The translations under genes were made by a program, and so were the position numbers. The notes beneath the pieces are model-generated. The model was not told where the DNA came from. It did not search any database and worked only from the letters and a program-made list of their open reading frames with translations. A stretch of 64,000 bases of DNA from Uloborus plumipes (taxonomy: Eukaryota > Arthropoda > Arachnida > Araneae > Uloboridae), in the NCBI GenBank assembly GCA_038373865.1, contig JAXGGA010006562.1:1-64000 (forward strand), in the 5' to 3' direction. This document shows, one piece after another, positions 22,039 through 31,729 of this stretch. Within the stretch, counting starts at the first letter, position 1, and the number at the start of each line of letters is the position of its first letter.

Positions 22039-22758
22039 CCCTTTAACTGTCAAGTTATTTTGATGATTTGGGTAAACAAATAGTTAAATTTTTTTATTGC
22101 AAAAATCAAATGTTTAGTACAAAATAAAATATACTTAGCAGTTAAAAATTGAGATTTTGAAGCACGTGGGTAAAATATTTAAAGTTTTGTTGCATATTTG
22201 CTTGAGGCGGCTACCATTCAACATGGCAGTTGTAAAGTTCGCTTCTAGTGGAGCATTATTTTCTAAAAGTGAAAAAAAAATAATTATTTTCTAAAAAATA
22301 AATAAATGAAAAAAAAATTAAACAAATAAAAGTGAATAACTTTCAGGAATTACAGCGGTTTTATATCTCTGATTTAGTGGTTTTATCTTTGTCTTGAGTG
22401 TTTTGTCTTTGTTTTGTTATGTATTTCTGATTTTACTAAAAATTGTCAGTCCTTTCTTTCTCTTGCTTAGTTTGGATTTTATACATGATCTATGTGTGTT
22501 TTAAAATGTTTTTAATATTGTTGGTTATCATCGTTTGGCGCAGTATAGCCTATAAAGGCTCTTGTGCCAGTAAGCCCAAAATAACCCAACCAATCGTGTT
22601 TGACAAAGAGATGAAGCCGAAATAAACGTCTCCCGATATATATTCGGATATAACAATACGATGCACTCAAAAAAAATTACCCCGAGTAATACTCGGGCGT
22701 GACATTTTCGAACACCAGTGCTGTGCCCGAGGTTATCTCGGGCATGACAGTTAAAAGG
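22039..22758. mobile_element. piggyBac-type MITE
   Basis: Flanked by TTAA (22035-22038, 22759-22762). Left end CCCTTTAACTGTCA; right end on the other strand CCTTTTAACTGTCA. TTAA target plus CC(C/T)TTTAA ends point to piggyBac. Near the right end are two hairpin motifs, CCCGAGTAATACTCGGG and CCCGAGGTTATCTCGGG. The frame at 22443-22625 is not a recognisable transposase. Confidence 0.75.
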
Positions 22759-23728
22759 TTAAAATAAAAATTGAATTTCAAAATACAAAAATTAATCTAA
22801 ATGAAACACGAATTCTAAAATAAAAAAAAATAAAACTTTTTTTGAAAAAGTTTTGCAATTTAGGGCAGCAGCTAATTTTTTTAAACAATATTATTTTTTT
22901 GAAACGGTTTTCAAATTAGTTCATTAATTAATTAATTTTTTATTGTCTCGAATTTCTATACTCTATGTAAAGAATTTCGCTAAGTTTCTGAAAATCATAA
23001 TTTTGCAAATTTCAGTGCATCTTTTCAAATTTTGTATTCATATTAAATATCACGCCTAAAGAGGACTAATGAACCACATTAAAAAAAAAAAAAAAAACTA
23101 GCATAATACATGGAGCAATCATGGCATTAAATAAATATATCAAACAATTGAGCATTTTCCGAAACAAAGAATAAATCACCAAAATCCCCGTGAAAGACTT
23201 ATACTTTTATCTGATATTTACAAAATAAAAAAAAAGGATGTAACTCCAGTTCTATACAATTTAAGAGAACAATTCGTTCTTTCAATTGGTGCCAGTAAAT
23301 TTGCGAATATTTTTTTCACAACCAAAATTGAGTCAGAATGCTAATTCGGGTTTTAATTACTATCCGAGATGGTAATTTAATTCCTGAGAAGCTGAGACTG
23401 AGTTTAACGAGATGCTTGGAAGTTTTCAAGTTTTTTTGATACCTTGTTATACTTTTAACTCTCCGCCGTTCTAGAGGCAGAATTGTATGACAAAATATTA
23501 AATTTAATTCATCTTTCACAGCGTTCTTTCTTTTTTAATCTGATTATAACTCGCGCAGACGACGGGGAAAAAAAAAAAAAAAAACCTTTGAAGCGAATAG
23601 CGTCAAGAACGAATCAGCTGCTACCTCTATTTGGGTTCACCTGCAAATTAAATTTTGTCTGGAGATTTCCAAAACATCGACATCGATGTCGAACATCTAA
23701 TAGTACAGACATTTTAATCATTGTTTGC

Positions 23729-23990
23729 ACACTATAAAAAATGAATGTTGTTTTAACAGTATAATACCGCTAATTTTATAGTAATAAACTAAAAGTTGCT
23801 AGTTTTACAGTAATAAACTGTAAAATCACTAATTTTAAAACTGTAAAATTGCTAGTTTACAGTAATAAACTGTAAAATTGCTAGTTTTACAGTTCATTAC
23901 CGTGCGTTTTACAGTTTTAAACTGGAACCTTTTGCTGCCAATATATGATACTGTAAAAACAACAGTTCATTTTTTGCAGTGCAGGGACTA
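23729..23990. mobile_element. ACAGT-rich MITE, copy 2
   Basis: Inverted ends: CACTATAAAAAATGAATGTT at the left, and on the other strand CACTGCAAAAAATGAACTGT at the right. The interior repeats TTTACAGTAATAAACTG blocks, as in the copy at 9950. It ends about 50 bp before the acceptor of Lifeguard exon d. Confidence 0.75.
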
Positions 23991-24043
23991 AAATGTTAAA
24001 CCAAATGCACACTGATTTATTTTATGTACCTATTCATTTGTAG

Positions 24044-24091
24044 GTCATGGTCATTATTTACGCCAGTCTTGGTGCCGTCGTATTCACTTTG
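24044..24091 (+). CDS. Lifeguard/TMBIM-family protein, exon d
   Basis: Bounded by TTCATTTGTAG and GTGAGT. Encodes VMVIIYASLGAVVFTL, matching the conserved YASLGAxxFTL block of the family. The preceding intron contains a piggyBac-type MITE and an ACAGT-rich MITE whose right end lies only about 50 bp from this acceptor. The next intron is just 95 bp. Confidence 0.95.
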
Positions 24092-24186
24092 GTGAGTAGT
24101 AAGCACATTTTGTGCAGTGTGCACGTATAGTATTTTTGCCTTCGGTATTACATGCGGTTTTATAACAAGATTTCGTATGTTTTCAG

Positions 24187-24339
24187 ATGCTGGCTTACGA
24201 CACGCAGATGTTGATGGGAGGCAAAACGCATGAAATCAGCCCGGAGGAATACGTTTTTGCCGCTCTGCAGATCTACGTAGATATAACCTATATCTTTCTC
24301 CACATATTGATGCTGATAACGGCGGCGGGCGATCATTGA
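24187..24339 (+). CDS. Lifeguard/TMBIM-family protein, terminal exon
   Basis: Acceptor TATGTTTTCAG; stop TGA at 24337-24339. Encodes MLAYDTQMLMGGKTHEISPE, then EYVFAALQIYVDITYIFLHI and a short hydrophobic tail ending AAGDH. The AYDTQ motif, containing an Asp conserved in the Bax-inhibitor-1 superfamily, and ISPEEYVFAALxxYxDI are diagnostic for Lifeguard proteins. The five exons give 138 in-frame codons, about the C-terminal half of a normal 250-350-residue protein. No disabling change is seen, so this is likely an active gene. No canonical AATAAA was noticed in the following 500 bp. Confidence 0.96.
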   Translation: MLAYDTQMLMGGKTHEISPEEYVFAALQIYVDITYIFLHILMLITAAGDH

Positions 24340-24893
24340 GGAAACGAAATTACCGCACGTACCGAACGATTCTCTCTTTAGTGATTGCAGTCGTCTGAAT
24401 GGACTGAAACGAGTAAAACTTACAAAGAGTCAATGAATGACGCTAACTGAGAGGAAATATAATTTTCGGCTAATATCAAAACCTCTTTTAAAAAAAGAAA
24501 GTTTCTCAATTGTAATATATTTTATTCATTCGTTGTACAGCAGATAATATATAAATGATTTAAATGAATTGAGGAATCATTGATTTATTATGATGGGCGC
24601 GACATCGATATTTCCACCGTATATCAAACTACAGAACAATTACCACTGTATATACAGTGTATCGATAAAATACAGAATCACTGTATAAAATGTATACTTA
24701 ATTATTTATAAAGTATATTATTATTGTTTTTAGAATTATTATCCCTTACAATTCCGGTCTTTTCTATATTATATGTAAATATAATGGAAAAGAAGAGTCA
24801 TTAGTTATCTTATTTGGCTTAACTGAATATAATCTATAGAGATCTAAAGGTTACTAAAATATTTACTCGTCTTGAAATCATAACGAAATCACA
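24340..24893 (+). other. Probable 3' UTR and downstream sequence of the Lifeguard gene
   Basis: AT-rich stretch following the stop codon, ending at the SINE. No second gene and no canonical AATAAA polyadenylation signal were recognised; AAATATAATGG near 24776 is a weak variant. The transcript end cannot be placed. Confidence 0.4.
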
Positions 24894-25181
24894 TTTCACA
24901 CACTTCAGGGTCCCCGTACCTACCACAACTCGTGGTTTAATCGGGATAGGGCCCTGAAGAGCGCTCTGCTCTTTTTTGAACCAGACCAAGGGTCGAGCAA
25001 ACCCTTGGCCCAGCACTCCCAGAGGTATCGTTTCACTTGGAGAACTTTGCGACCAGGACATTTTTAACGTCATCCAACCACCATTAATCAAGACGGTGGA
25101 TCTTTGTTCAGCTGGGATCGAACCCGGGTGCCTTCGGACACGAGTCCGACGCCTTATCGATCGGGCTACCACGGCCCAACT
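24894..25181 (-). mobile_element. tRNA-derived SINE, complete
   Basis: On the minus strand the head reads GGGCCGTGGTAGCCCGATCG, then ATAAGGCGTCGGACT and a perfect B box GGGTTCGATCCC. A tRNA-unrelated tail follows, down to GGTAGGTACGGGGACCCTGA. AAATCACA stands on both sides (24886-24893, 25182-25189), a target duplication. The open frames at 24834-25209 are SINE sequence. A tail fragment of the same family lies at 50241-50315. Confidence 0.88.
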
Positions 25182-25189
25182 AAATCACA

Positions 25190-25419
25190 CTAAAAGTTTA
25201 TGGGCATGATCTAAGGTTTATGAGGCAAATAAACAAGAAATCTGTCTATGATTCCAACTTTCCTAACGATGTATTGAACCTCGTGTTTAAAGACGTGGTA
25301 TTTGTTTCGTTTAATACACTGTATTTTGTTGTATCTGTTATGCTGGCTAAGAAGTCTGTTCCCCACTTTTCTCTCTCTCTCTTTGTAACATCATTTTTAT
25401 CACATTTCTTTAGCTTTTC
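25190..25419. other. Unassigned stretch
   Basis: Part of an 89-codon frame (25220-25489) that runs on into a GGAGTC-rich repeat. It has no recognisable motif and is considered chance. Confidence 0.3.
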
Positions 25420-25689
25420 TAGGGTTTGCGGAGTTGGAGTCAGAGTCGAATTAATTTTTGGGTACCGAAGTGGGAGTCGAAATCTTTAAAATTTCATGAG
25501 TCCGAGTCAAAGTCTTTCGTTCTCCCTCCGATTCCTCGAATCTGTCAGGGCTGCAGAGTAAGAATCTGAGTCATATTGTCGGAGTTGGACTGATTTTTAG
25601 GTAAAAGAATCGGAATCGAAGGTTCTAAAGTTTTAGGAGTCGGAATCGGAACCAAAATCGGTCATTTTCCCTCCGACTCCGTAGCCCTG
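25420..25689. mobile_element. GGAGTCGGAGTC-type inverted-repeat element
   Basis: Left end TAGGGTTTGCGGAGTTGGAG; right end on the other strand CAGGGCTACGGAGTCGGAGG. The interior is made of degenerate GAGTCGGA repeats, with a second internal end-like CAGGGCTGCAGAGTAAG at 25549. Flanks AGCTTTTC and GCTTTTTC resemble a worn 8-bp duplication, suggesting hAT. A fragment recurs at 27852-27885. Confidence 0.55.
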
Positions 25690-26890
25690 GCTTTTTCTAC
25701 CTTTTTTTAAAAATGTGGTTAAAGAAAATGTACCTAATCTTTCAAAATTGCACTGCCAATAACTGTTAGGATAAAATTACAATTTTGAGAATGAGGTTAT
25801 TTATATGCAATGTTTAGCCATGAGGATCATGTCACCATTTATCATTTAAACCATAGGATCCTTCTAGTATTTATATTTCCAGTTATGTAAAATGTCAGAT
25901 CAATGCTTTTGCATTATTCAACATTCCTTCGAATATGTTTAATCTATCAAAACTCAAAAATTTTCACACGTCAATGCTTGTTTCTACCTACATTTGCTTA
26001 GGAAAATACAAAAGTAAAAAAAAAGAGCAGAAAAACAGCAAATAGTTCTGAAAGTAAATTGGCAAAAATAATACATTTGAGGGGTGGGGGTTGGTAAGTA
26101 CTACTATAAAATCAAGACTGAGTTATCATCATCTTTTGAATGCCCGAAAACATGATCGGGCTACTTTGGCACAGAGTTACCGCTTTTTCACTTCTTTTTC
26201 GCTCTAATTTCGATCTAAATTTAAAATGTACTCACCCCCGAATTAATGTAAGTAATGTATTGCGAGATTCCCACAGAATCAACGTTAAAATTGTTGGTGT
26301 TGGTAAAATAAAGTTCTGTTAGTCTTTTGTGTATTTAAGATTTTTTTTAATAGTACAAGGCACTATTATATTGAATTTTTGTTTCTGAGACGCCAAGAAA
26401 AAAACATTCCATCTCTGTGTACTATTTGAAAGAGCCATTCTTTGTGTTTGCCATCCTTGAACAGGAAGGTGTCTAAAAACGTATGCAGGTAAGAACTATT
26501 ACTTATAACTCTGATATATGTTTCAGTTTTCGCACCACTCTTTTTTTTTTTTTTTGGAGTTGTTGAAAACATTAATTCTTAATGGACGTACAAGGAATAG
26601 TGTGTTCTCTAACTTTCGATTTCCCATCAAGTGCTATTAACTTGTTATGAATAAAATAAATACACCGAGGGATAAAAAGTAATAACAAAATACTAAACTG
26701 AAGAAAATAAAACATTTTTTTAATTTTTGACATGGAAATTACGTTTTGCATTATTTTCAGAAAAGTAGATGAAAAAAACGAACATTTGAAAATGACACTA
26801 GACAAGACGACACGACACAATACAATAATTAAAACAGCAAACAAACTTTCTTTCAATATTTTTTGGTGCATAAATAAATGAGAATAAAGC
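25690..26890. other. Intergenic and 3' flank of the two-exon gene
   Basis: No supported exon. ATTAAA on the minus strand near 26715 is a candidate polyadenylation signal for the gene ending at 26891. Short frames at 26140-26322, 26366-26572 and 26572-26955 are unsupported. Confidence 0.35.
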
Positions 26891-27054
26891 TCAGACTTGT
26901 TCCTTTGCAGCTTCTTCCTTAGCATCAGAGGGAGCACTTGGATCAGTTTTTTCATTGCTTAGCAGCATTGACGGGATGCGTAAGAATCTCATAGCTTTTT
27001 CGTGTAAGATTTCGAATATGCTGTCTTTTGGTTGGACCGGCGTCTGCTCTTCAG
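26891..27054 (-). CDS. Unrecognised 101-residue protein, exon 2 (terminal)
   Basis: Acceptor on the minus strand: TTTCCCCCATCATTGCAG, a good polypyrimidine tract. The exon completes an Ala codon begun in exon 1 (39504-39645), then reads EEQTPVQPKDSIFEILHEKA, MRFLRIPSMLLSNEKTDPSA, PSDAKEEAAKEQV, stop TGA (26891-26893). The middle (IFEILHEKAMRFLRIPSMLL) could form an amphipathic helix; the tail is acidic and Ala/Glu/Lys-rich, likely disordered. No signal peptide or membrane segment. I do not recognise the family. Phase match over a 12.4-kb intron and natural-looking composition support it; lack of a known homologue keeps confidence moderate. Confidence 0.65.
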
Positions 27055-27149
27055 CTGCAATGATGGGGGAAATATACATTAATGTTAGCAGAAAACCAGG
27101 AAACCCCCAATAATGCCTCTTAGATGAGACGCTACAGGAGCCACCAGGC

Positions 27150-27265
27150 AAAGACGGATACAAGGGAGGGGCGATGTGGGTGATCGCCCTACCCTTGTAT
27201 CCGTCTTCAGGGACGCTTCTCCAGCAATTTTTCAACTTTGAAGTTCTAACAAGAAGTTCTGTCAA
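27150..27265. mobile_element. Rearranged fragment of the hAT MITE, forming a hairpin
   Basis: GACGGATACAAGGGAGGGGC is followed after a short loop by its near-exact inverse, ending ATCGCCCTACCCTTGTATCC, then by MITE interior (CTTCTCCAGCAATTTTTCAA). The family is the one complete at 45654 and 61453, but here the terminus is inverted on itself. It lies about 100 bp upstream of the exon-2 acceptor of the minus-strand gene. Confidence 0.65.
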
Positions 27266-28033
27266 GAACTAAACGAGCCTACTTTCCTGTACATCGACAT
27301 CGGCATTCTCGCATCTGATCATTATTCTCTTGATTATCGGAGACTGAAAATTATGTCAAACATACCTTTTTAGCACTTAGAGCTGATTTCGAAAAGCAAA
27401 ATATACCCCTTTCATCAGATGAAATAGACACGTAAAAAGTAATTAACGAATAAATAAAGTTTTGTCGCACCTTTTAAAGAGTAACTGTTACAGTTCCTCC
27501 GTAGAAAAAAATCCTCCATCGTTTTCAAAATAATAATAATAATAATAAATAAATAAATAAATAAAAGTACAAAGAGCATCAAAACACATTTTATCAAAGA
27601 AAGAAAAAAAAAGAAAAAAAAAACTCGTCCGTTAATAAAATGTCTCGAATTTCACTTTTAATCTGTTGCCAGTTGTTAAATATAAATAAAGAATAAAATA
27701 ATCTTTTGAATAAAAAATTTTTGTTACAAAAAAATCGTCTGCCCAAAAAAAAAAATAATAATAATAATAAATAAAATAAAACAAATGAATAAATAAACAA
27801 AAAATCGTCTGCACAGTCAGTAATTTTTTTTCTGAGCCTGCATTTCCGCCATGTTTGCGGAGTCGGAGTCGGAATCAGAGTCCTCACAGAAGATTACTCA
27901 AAAAAGTACTAAACAAACATTATTTATCAAAACCATTTTCTTACAAAGTTAGTTTGAAGGAAATCTGATTTTAAGTTCAGGATCAACATTCAACTTAAAT
28001 TCCCCGTAGACACTAATGTTAATTTTTTTTTCT
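27266..28033. other. Intron sequence with simple repeats
   Basis: Contains (AAT)n/(AATA)n runs at 27529-27563 and 27752-27800, and a GGAGTCGGAGTC fragment at 27856. Near 27278, AGCCTACTTTCC matches the terminus seen at 29270-29279 and 30944-30955. The minus-strand frames here reflect these runs. Confidence 0.5.
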
Positions 28034-29060
28034 GAACGGTTCAATATTGAACGAAAAATGGTTCAAATTAAAAAGCGAAACATGGGAATGTATGGGAAAG
28101 CCTCTCCGAGATATTTCAAACAAAAAAAAGTTTATTCTATTCGGACGGTTCACTCAAAAGTTATAAGGTGGGGAAAGGTTGCTTGAACGGTTCAATGTTG
28201 AACGAAAAAGTGTTCAAATTGAAAATTTAAATACGGTAATGAAGTATCCTTGCTGAGATCCTTCGAACAAAAAAAAAGTTTATTTAAATCGGACTGTTCA
28301 TTCAAAAGTTATTAGGAGTGACAGCTTGTTTGAGAGGTTCAATGTTGAACGAAAAATTGTTCAAATCGAAAATGTAGATACGGGAATGAAGTATCCTTGA
28401 AAAGATTTTTCGAACAAAAAAAAGTTTGTTCAAATCGGATTGTTCACTCAAAAGTTAGCATCGCGGGACAGGTTGTTTGAACGGTTCAAAGTTGAATCAA
28501 AAATTGTTCAAATCGAAAAATCAAATATGGGAATGAGCTGTACTCGCTGAGATCTTGCGAACAAAAAAAAAATGTATTCCATTCGGACGGTTCACACAAA
28601 AGTTATTAGGAGGAGAAAGGTTGCTTAAACGGTTCGCTGTTGAACCAAAAATGTTTAAATTGAAAATTTAAATACGGTAATAAAGTATCCTTGCCGAGAT
28701 GCTTCGAACAAAAAAAAGTTTGTTTAAATCGGACTGTTCATTCAAAAGTTATTAGGGGTGACAGCTTGTTTGAACGGTTTAATGTTGAACAAAAAATTGT
28801 TCAAATCGAAAATGTAAATACGGGAATGAAGTATCCTTGAAAAGATCTTTCGAACAAAAAAAAGTTTGTTCAAATCGGACTGTTCACTCAAAAGTTAACA
28901 TCGCGGGACAGGTTGTTTGAACGGTTCAAAGTTGAACCAAAAATTGTTCAAATCGAAAAATCAAATATGGGAATGAGCTGTACTCGCCGAGATCTTTCCA
29001 ACAAAAAAAAGTTTGTCCAAATCGGAATGTTCATTCAAAAGTTATTAGGGGGGGACAGAC
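28034..29060 (+). repeat. Higher-order tandem repeat: 147-bp units in groups of three
   Basis: GAACGGTTCAA or a variant starts units at 28034, 28185, 28332, 28479, 28627, 28772 and 28919 (steps of 151, 147, 147, 148, 145, 147). Unit endings cycle in threes: GGGGAAAGGTTGCTT, then GTGACAGCTTGTTT, then GCGGGACAGGTTGTTT, and again. The higher-order period is thus about 440 bp (28479-28919). The last unit runs into a (GACC)n stretch at 29055-29083. The 117-codon frame at 28913-29266 is within it and is not a gene. Confidence 0.88.
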
Positions 29061-29279
29061 AGACCGACCGACCGACCGACCGACACACAAATTCCCCATC
29101 TCAATACCCTACTTTCAAATTTTTAATTTTTCGATATTCATTTTACCTTTTTATTTTTTTAACTTGGCGATATTTTTTGAACTTGGCGATATTTTTTGGC
29201 TTGGCGATATTTTTTAGATGCATTAAGCTACTTTTAATACTTTTTTCGTCTTTCTTTTCTTTTTAACGGGAAAGTAGGC
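29061..29279 (+). repeat. Right end sequence of the tandem-repeat element
   Basis: Holds three GGCGATATTTTTT-type repeats and ends AACGGGAAAGTAGGCT. The same sequence appears inverted at 30944-31130, so it belongs to a dispersed element of which the tandem array is part. Confidence 0.65.
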
Positions 29280-29466
29280 TAAAAAGGGAATTTTAGATGA
29301 CTGTCGATGAAACTGTGTGAAATAGTTGGGATTCGGGGCTCTGATATAATTTTTTTTCGAAATTGAAGAACGAAACATTTGTAATATATATGGCAAAAAA
29401 GGGGGGCAAGTAGAATAATAAAACTAATCGCCCCTCCTTTGGAACATTTCTGCGGATCCGCTCTTG
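29280..29466 (-). mobile_element. 5'-truncated hAT MITE fragment
   Basis: Matches the right part of the MITE at 61453-61748: GATTCGGGGCTCTGAT, GAACGAAACATTTGTAATA, a G-run, ATCGCCCCTCCTTTGGAACA and GGATCCG(C)TCTTG. The first part is missing where it meets the preceding element. Confidence 0.7.
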
Positions 29467-29882
29467 CCACCAGGTGCATAAAATCAGCTACTGCAGCCTT
29501 CAGACTTGGATTATAAACTAAAAATGTTATCGACAATGCGTGACATCCCTCGACAATGCAGTGGCGATAAAGGTCTTGGAGGTCACAAAGTCATCCAAGT
29601 GAAACAATACATCTGGCGGCAGGCCCTATTTATCGCACAGGCACCCAGGACCTGTATGTACCCTGGGCATGAAATTTCCTAGGGGTAGGAAAATTTTACA
29701 GAAAATCATTTAAATTCTTTTTTAAAAACCGTCCCAGCGTTTTGTTTATATATATAGTTACAAATCTTGTAAATAGTTGTTTTTTTTCCTGCCTTGCATC
29801 ATTTTCACTAGTTTTGGTTTTATCTGGAGACATGTTGCAAAAGTATCTGAAGATATCACTTCTACCATTTGTATACCGACCC

Positions 29883-30211
29883 TGTAACATTTTATAGTTT
29901 TTGCACTTACCCTAACTTTAATAAGCATGAAGACATTTTCGCTCAGAGTTGTAATACCCTGGGTTTTTCTTTTTATAATTAGAATTTTCTTGAATGGATT
30001 ATTTAAGATTGTGAATGAACAGAACACTCCAGATTTTGCTAGAATGTTGTAGAAATTTCCTTCCGAGTATAAATAGCTGTCCAACAGCCTTGAAGCAATT
30101 GTTTCCTGCTCCTATTGTAAATATGTGTACATGCTTGTAAATAAATTTATAGTTACTTCCTCAAGATTAGAATGCTCATTTAAAGAAAGTTGAAGGTGCT
30201 ACGGACTCGTT

Positions 30212-30214
<3 letters not shown>
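29883..30214 (+). mobile_element. Probable solo LTR
   Basis: Begins TGTAAC and ends GTTACA, an inverted terminus of the TG...CA type. It contains a TATA box (GAGTATAAATAGCTG, about 30066) and AATAAA (about 30141) in promoter-to-polyadenylation order. 332 bp. No internal region, primer-binding site or clear target duplication was seen; the right side runs straight into (TA)n. Confidence 0.5.

Positions 30215-30259
<45 letters not shown>
30215..30259. repeat. (TA)n microsatellite
   Basis: About 22 TA units, interrupted at its right edge by a TA-targeting MITE. Confidence 0.95.
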
Positions 30260-30262
<3 letters not shown>

Positions 30263-30910
30263 GGTGTCCACTCCTATCGTGGACCAATAGCTAATTTCTT
30301 AGCCGTTAGAGATAAATATATAGTTCATTTAGAAAAAAATCTCTAAATTACGAAAGGAATTTTGGGTCTATTCAATGTTTTTCAAAAAATCAAATTTTGA
30401 AAGAGTTACGAAATTTAGATTTTTATACAGCCCCCCAGTCCTATCAATCATATTTAGTAAAACATTCTTGACACTGTAACGTTTAAAACTAAAAAAAAAT
30501 CACTGTTCTACCACAAAAATTGACCTAGTTATGACGTTTTGAAAAATCAAGATTTTGCATTATTTCATGACGTCATCGAGAGATCGCTTAAGGGACCGTA
30601 TGCGAAATCCTTCAAAATCTTGATTTTTCAAAACGTCATAACTCGGTCAATTTTTGTCGTAGAACAATGATTTTTTTTTAGTTTTAAACGTTACAGTGTC
30701 AAGAATGTTTTACTAAATATAATTGATAGGACTGGGGGGCTGTATAAAATATTAAATTTCGTAACTCTTTCAAAATTTGATTTTTTGAAAAACATTGAAT
30801 AGACCCAAAATTCCTTTCGTAATTTAGAGATTTTTTCCCAAATGAACTATATGCTTATATCTAACGGTTAAGAAATTAGCTATTGGTCCACGATAGGAGT
30901 GGACACCCTG
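30260..30910. mobile_element. Palindromic TA-flanked MITE, copy 2
   Basis: Ends CAGGGTGTCCACTCCTATCG, perfectly inverted at the right, with TA on both sides. Nearly identical to 20818-21459, but the asymmetric loop (GACGTCATCGAGAGATCGC) is in the opposite direction, so it inserted in reverse. It sits in the (TA)n tract, a natural multi-target. Confidence 0.92.
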
Positions 30911-30943
30911 TATATTTTTTTTTCAACTTTCCTCCCCTGTTCT

Positions 30944-31410
30944 TTTTAGCCTACTTTCCCGTTAAAAATAAAAGAGACGACAAAAGTATTAAAAGTGGCT
31001 TAATGCATCTAAAAAATATCGCCAAGTCCAAAAAAAAGTCAAAAAGAAACAAAAAAGAAAAACTAATATTGAAAAGTTAAAAATTGGAAAGTAGGGTATT
31101 GAGATGGGGAATTTGTGTGTCGGTCGGTCGGTCTGTCCCCCCCCCCCTAATAACTTTTGAATGAACATTCCGATTTGAACGAAATTTTTTTTTGTTGGAA
31201 AGATCTCGGCGAGTACAGCTCATTCCCATATTTGATTTTTCGATTTGAACAATTTTTGGTTCAACTTTGAGCCGTTCAAACAACCTGTCCCGCGATACTA
31301 ACTTTTTAGTTAACAGTCCGATTTGAACAAACTTTTTTTTGTTCGAAAGATCTTTTCAAGGATACTTCATTCCCGTATCTACATTTTCGATTTGAACAAT
31401 TTTTCGTTCA
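30944..31410 (-). repeat. Inverted copy of the tandem-repeat element end
   Basis: AGCCTACTTTCCCGTTAAAA, then (CGGT)n, a C-run and about two 147-bp units in reverse order to those at 28770-29279. It stops in the middle of a unit (TTTTTCGTTCA) where a Tc1-like element starts, as if interrupted by it. Confidence 0.8.
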
Positions 31411-31729
31411 GGCCGGTAAAAAAGATTGAGAAAACGGGAAAATTAAATGAAAGGGATTTTAATGTTATTGAATAAATAATTATTAATGTTCGTGTATAAT
31501 AAATAACGCAACAGGCAAGTTTTTCAAAGTACGCAGTTACCAAAAAAACAGTACTATATTCAAAGTTAGTATTTCAACCGAGTAACAACTTTAAAGGCCA
31601 CCAGTGTTTTTTAAATACTAAACAAAGATATACTGGAATAAATATCACAGCAGTTAATGAGATTGGGGAAACCCTTCAGCCTATAGTTTTTTCATCAATT
31701 TCTTCGAAGTTTTGGTGCTCTTTGTGAAG

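Noticed and set aside
24834..25172. 112-codon minus frame with RRTRVRRHPGSIPAEQ
   Set aside because: It is translation of the SINE, including its B box.
25220..25489. 89-codon open frame
   Set aside because: It crosses into GGAGTC-repeat DNA and shows no motif or start context.
28034..29060. Regular repeat array considered as a CRISPR array
   Set aside because: Units are 147 bp of continuous similar sequence with no short repeat/spacer pattern, in a eukaryotic intron.
28913..29266. 117-codon open frame with RQTDRPTDR
   Set aside because: It runs through satellite units and a (GACC)n stretch; equivalent frames in the other units are broken.
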